DNA of 64,000 nt from Lytechinus pictus (taxonomy: Eukaryota > Echinodermata > Echinoidea > Temnopleuroida > Toxopneustidae). Shown one piece after another: positions 60,301 through 64,000 of this stretch (position 1 is the stretch's first letter; every line of letters starts with the position of its first letter). The position numbers and the translations under genes were made by a program. The DNA is taken from NCBI RefSeq assembly GCF_037042905.1, contig NC_087258.1, forward strand, positions 8,162,501 to 8,226,500, written 5' to 3'. The notes beneath the pieces were generated by a model. It saw nothing but the letters and a program-made list of their open reading frames with translations. It searched no databases and was not told the DNA's origin.

Positions 60301-61554
60301 AAATTTTCCTTTTCAATAATCAAAGAAAAAGGAGTTTACAAAGAAAAGTGAAAAAATAAGGCGAAATTATAGCTAATTAAAACTTTACTTTGCAGAACCA
60401 ATATAGAAAGCTGTTAATCTTATCTTTTAACCGTACTTAAATACATGAAAAACGGAATAAATAAAATTAATATAAAATACAATAGCTTTAGCCCTGGTGC
60501 ATCTACTTTGCATTCCCAAATAGGAAACTAGTAATATTTACATTCACATCACTTTCAAAGGTACTGATACATGTATTTACAAGCAGATTTTTCTATTCAG
60601 CCTAAACCTAAAAAACTAGGGCACTTTTACACTGCCACCTTGGAGAAAGTTGGAAGTTTATTGCTAGGGCCCACCACTCCCTGCACCCTGTAATATCATT
60701 CAGCCTGATAAACCAAGATATTGCAATGATAGTTCCTTAATCCCATTGCACATTTATGTTTCCAAAGCTATGAAATAAACTTCATCTAACAGCCTCTCAA
60801 GCCTATCATTAATCATTTTGATTTTTGATACATAATTAAATTTTAATAATTTACCATCCATAAATTCATAAATCCAATCATCCAAGTCAAATTATTCTAT
60901 CCATCTATCCATATTCAGCAAACTTATTCACTTATTTAACAATAAGTCATATCTCCTAAATTATAAAGATGTTTGTGGTACAAAGGCAAACGTGGTTCAA
61001 AATTAAACACGTTACCTGTAATATTTTTTCTTAAAGAATATTGCACTAAATGGTATATTAAAAGATAGTGAGAATAATACTGATTCGTTTTCATTTGCTA
61101 GTTGATGAGTGCCAAAAACTACAGATGTAAGCAGATTAAAATCAAGAAAAGGTTATTAAAGACTTAATTAAAAACGATCATAAATTTTGAAATTACAATA
61201 TTTAAGTATTTCAAAATATCAAATAAATTCAGCCTTGTTACGACAAATTCCTTTCTTGTCAACCATCATTATTAAAAGAGAGAAAAATAATCATTCAAAA
61301 GCTTTACAAATTTCAATGAATTACAACTATATTTCTTGAGGCCAGAAAATAGTACTCAGTCTGTTCAGGGATGGAATCTAAGAGTCCCAAGTCACATAAT
61401 GGTAGTCACTGGATCATGGTTACTCCCACTGATTTTGTACATGAGTTGCATCAAGACCAATGCCAAGGCTATGGCTAGTCACGTAGTTACTACTTCACAG
61501 TTACTCCAACACCCTTTAATATTATACAAAATTTGCATCAAGATCAAGGCCTGG
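57355..61554. other. AT-rich intergenic region between convergent genes
   Basis: No exons, TIR elements or RNA genes are seen. There is a poly-G run at 59213-59225 and a pyrimidine-rich stretch at 58930-59170. Confidence 0.5.
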
Positions 61555-61702
61555 GCAAGGTTTCATAAACAGTTACAAATATGGTAACTTTGCCACTATG
61601 GCAACTACCATGATTGTAATTGGCCGCTGAGCGTTGTTACAATGGTAGGTGTCATGATGGCAAAGTTACGATAGTTGTAAGTCTGTTATGAAACGGCCCC
61701 CA
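61555..61702. repeat. Small hairpin MITE
   Basis: GGGCAAGGTTTCATAAACAG at the left and CTGTTATGAAACGGCCCC at the right. Mirrored TGGTAACTTTGCCA / TGGCAAAGTTACGA inner arms. About 148 bp. Confidence 0.7.
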
Positions 61703-62184
61703 TGGCTGGCCTTGACTCTTTCCATACAGCATGTGACGTGTGACCCAAAACCAACAATAACTCACAAGGGAAGATTGTCTGTAGATAGCTAAAATAGTAA
61801 TTTGGCCTTCAAAAATGTACAAACTAGAAAATTACATTACCTGAAAGAGTAATTCTTCTTCATATTGTCAAAATCTGAGTTGTAAAGTTGAATAAATGAC
61901 AATAGACAAGAATCTGTTTGATACCATGTTTTCCAAATGTTGGGAAGTCCCATTGAGATTGCACAGCTTGCACATTCATACTTGAGTGAACCCCTAAATC
62001 TTGTTTTCACCTTATCTTTTTTGGAAGCTGTTACTGAATTTCTTCTGCATATTACAAGCAAGTACTTGTGAGTGTACATGTAACATGTATTTTTGATAAC
62101 TTTTTTTCAAGTTATTTATTATTTTAACGCTTAGGATGTGCTTTCCCAAGTACAATGAGAAATATTGAAATTCATTTTGGGTCA

Positions 62185-62190
62185 TTTATT
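62185..62190 (-). terminator. Candidate polyadenylation signal for the folate-receptor-like gene
   Basis: AATAAA on the minus strand, about 110 nt beyond the stop at 62299. More T-rich and AATAAA-like sequence follows at 62113-62125. Confidence 0.35.
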
Positions 62191-62298
62191 GTTGGTTTGG
62201 TTTGGTAGTGGTTGGTCACATATAGAGACATACATGTAATTTGGTCACAGGAAGTATCCCCCAGACTCCGTTTGCATTGGGGGAATGCAAGAAGACTG

Positions 62299-62557
62299 CT
62301 ACTTCAGCACACTAAAGAGAACAAGAGCTGATAGTCCAAGGGTTAAGACAATGGAACCCACTGAAAGTGGTGCGTTCGCAAACACAGTCGGATCGTAGTT
62401 GAAACATCGCTCTCTACCAGGTACTACATGGAAGCTGTTTGCCTCACAGAAAGCCTTTCCATCCCGATACTGGTCTCCGATGAGTTCGCTTTTGTAATAC
62501 GCCGTTTTGCACTCCTCGAAGGTAGCTTCACAAAATTCAGAGCAAATGTATAACCTC
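62299..62557 (-). CDS. Folate-receptor-like gene, terminal exon
   Basis: Acceptor GTTTTCACAG|GAGGTT completes the codon begun by the previous exon, giving TRLYICSEFCEATF. 86 codons and TAG at 62301-62299. It carries six cysteines and the hydrophobic C-terminal anchor signal. A minus-strand AATAAA at 62190-62185 lies about 110 nt past the stop. Confidence 0.65.
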
Positions 62558-63354
62558 CTGTGAAAACAAACAACCAAAATATAAAAAGTCGTTGAGCTAA
62601 TTATATACAGCTTTATTAAACTGAAGATGATATGTATGCCATCCCAATAAATATGTCAATACACTAAACTCATCTATTTCTATTTTATAAAAAGCAATTC
62701 TTTGTTGTTATGTGTTCTGAACTTGAGATTCTTTGGTAATATATGCAAAAAAACAAGATGTAGCAATTCAAATTAGCATAAAGTATCAAAAACGTCATTA
62801 TTGAAGGGCATACGTAAAAGCTATGCAAAATTTAAAATGTACCTGCAACTGTCCTTTCAAAACCTTTATTAAACAATGCAAAAAAAAGGTTTAATTTTTA
62901 TATCTTCTGCTGATGCAAGCCTTTTTTTATTGCACTTTAAAGTGCTTTAATTTTTTTTTTTTTTACCCCCAAATTATGTTTGCTGTTAAATTCTGTAGTC
63001 TTCTGAATTCTGTTAAATATGCTATTTTTTCCATTCATTGTACTGATATCCAAGGATTTTGCATAATAATAACAGAATTTTCCATGACCATGGTCAACAT
63101 CAATCGATTATAATTTTTCAAAACCCAACCAAAATCAGCAATGATTTTCCTCCTGTCTTTCTTTTATTCTTCCCCCCCCCCCTCCTCATTCCTCATTCAT
63201 CTTCATCTTCTTCATTCTTATCTTTTTCTCCTTCTACAATTAGCATCAGAAGTGATACTTACGTGTCATCATACCAGTTGATTTGCTCAGGACTACAGAA
63301 ATAGCACATCATGTAGTTAAGATGATAACGGCAAGAATTGGTAGCCTGGTCAAC
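62299..63354 (-). CDS. Folate-receptor-like cysteine-rich GPI-anchored protein, 3' part (two exons, 5' end outside window)
   Basis: Two minus-strand exons, 63354-63263 and 62557-62299, join in phase 2 and give 116 residues ending in TAG. The first has CRYHLN, then C-x2-CSPEQINWY. The second has C-x3-C-x6-C (CSEFCEATFEEC), FCEANSF and a final CFNYDP. A 17-residue hydrophobic tail (SIVLTLGLSALVLFSVL) follows small residues (ANAP), as in a GPI-attachment signal. Cysteine spacing with CSP..W, then C...C, then RCF.xDP and a GPI tail fits the folate receptor family (extracellular vitamin or ligand binding). The first helices and ligand-pocket residues lie upstream of 63354, so the ligand cannot be inferred and a related cysteine-rich family is possible. 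Confidence 0.6.
63263..63354 (-). CDS. Folate-receptor-like gene, penultimate exon
   Basis: Acceptor TTTGCTAG|GTTGAC and donor GACAC|GTAAGT bound a 92-nt exon entering in phase 0. It encodes VDQATNSCRYHLNYMMCYFC followed by SPEQINWYDD. The frame continues exactly into the next exon. No further coding exon is visible between 63355 and 64000. Confidence 0.65.
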
Positions 63355-63539
63355 CTAGCAAATAATGACAATAGTTCAAATATCAATACATCATACATGT
63401 ACATTATTATCTAATTGTTATAGTTCCCTGGGTGACTACATCCTTTATAAACAGTAAATGACAGGGAAGGACATTTACAGATAGTGATAAATATACAATT
63501 TGAAAAATATGTAAATACTCATACATCTTCTTACAAAGG

Positions 63540-64000
63540 TTGGGCTTCAATTTTCAATTTTCAATTTCAATATATTTGCTCATAAAAATCCATACAAAAA
63601 CATACATATACAAAGTATCATATTCACAAAATAGAAAAAACAACAACAACAAATAGAAATAAACATTGGATTGAATATGAGAGGGACAGCAAGAAAGGAA
63701 CAAGCCTTGTGATTAGCTGACCCTATATAACATAATAATTATACAAAGACTTCAATAACAAAGATAGAAAAAAGTCACTAAACTACAACGAAGGGGGGGG
63801 GGGGTGCCTATAATGCCTGAATGAAATTTATACAAACAAACTTTATGAATTACTATTTAAAATAAATTGCCTTGATTTTGACTTAAAAACATTTAATGAA
63901 ACTGATTGCTTGATGTCTACAGAAATAGAATTCCAGAGTTGTGGTCCTTGAAATAAAATTGAGTTTTTAAAAGATGAGAGTCTTGGCTTAGGTAGATGGA
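63540..64000. repeat. Unclassified dispersed repeat at right edge
   Basis: AT-rich sequence opening with three TTTTCAATTT-like units, a poly-G run (63794-63804), and a block similar in style to the repeat at 54.3-54.9 kb. It runs off the window. Confidence 0.35.

Overview
This window looks like nuclear DNA from a marine invertebrate deuterostome, most likely an echinoderm and plausibly a sea urchin. The clues are AT-rich sequence, intron-split genes with canonical GT-AG junctions, a HYR (hyalin-repeat) protein, a large and varied load of palindromic short transposons, foldback elements built of short subrepeats, tRNA-derived SINEs, a Penelope-like retroelement, and very frequent ACATGT and AGGCCTA words. 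The species assignment is inference; no rRNA or mitochondrial marker is present.

Three protein-coding genes can be supported. (1) Minus strand, 20202 down to 4646: a six-exon gene whose exon phases fit except at one junction. It encodes about 411 residues: signal peptide, a YWTD-type (LDL-receptor class B) beta-propeller, one HYR domain, and a short hydrophobic C-terminal tail. (2) Plus strand, 36843 to 53562: a six-coding-exon SLC45 family (proton-coupled sugar transporter, SLC45A1-like) gene of 800 codons plus stop, with all junction phases consistent and a probable non-coding first exon near 34.5 kb. (3) Minus strand, 63354 down to 62299: the last two exons of a folate-receptor-like, probably GPI-anchored cysteine-rich protein; its 5' part lies beyond the window. 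Genes 1 and 2 are head-to-head with about 14 kb of repeat-filled DNA between them. Genes 2 and 3 are tail-to-tail with about 8.7 kb between stop codons. No functional link between the three genes can be read from the layout.

The rest is repeats. 0-3.6 kb: a CpG-rich GCGAGCGCGAAGCGCGAGC array, one copy of a TIR element carrying nuclear-receptor-like half sites, and a LINE remnant. 5-13.8 kb: introns of gene 1 with G-tract-ended elements, two SINEs and small MITEs. 14.9-17.9 kb: nested inverted-repeat elements, including a 2.3-kb element with 20-bp perfect TIRs enclosing a degenerate ~230-bp tandem repeat. 21-31 kb: two TU-like foldback elements, long palindromic MITEs, and a second GCGCGAAGCGCG array. 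34.8-36.1 kb: a 145-bp hairpin and a 1.05-kb TIR element in the putative first SLC45 intron. 40-43.3 kb: two nearly identical copies of the DR1-bearing element in SLC45 intron 3. 45.4-47.4 kb: a 5'-truncated Penelope-like element with a 13-bp target-site duplication, antisense in SLC45 intron 4, with an 826-bp hairpin element further along the same intron. 53-64 kb: low-complexity AT-rich DNA with a SINE, a TTAA-ended palindromic MITE and fragments of unclassified repeats.

The most unusual items are the compact YWTD-HYR gene, the dispersed element that carries a perfect AGGTCAAAGGTCA motif four times per full copy, the compensatory base changes in that element's ends, and the Penelope insertion with its hammerhead-like tail hairpin.
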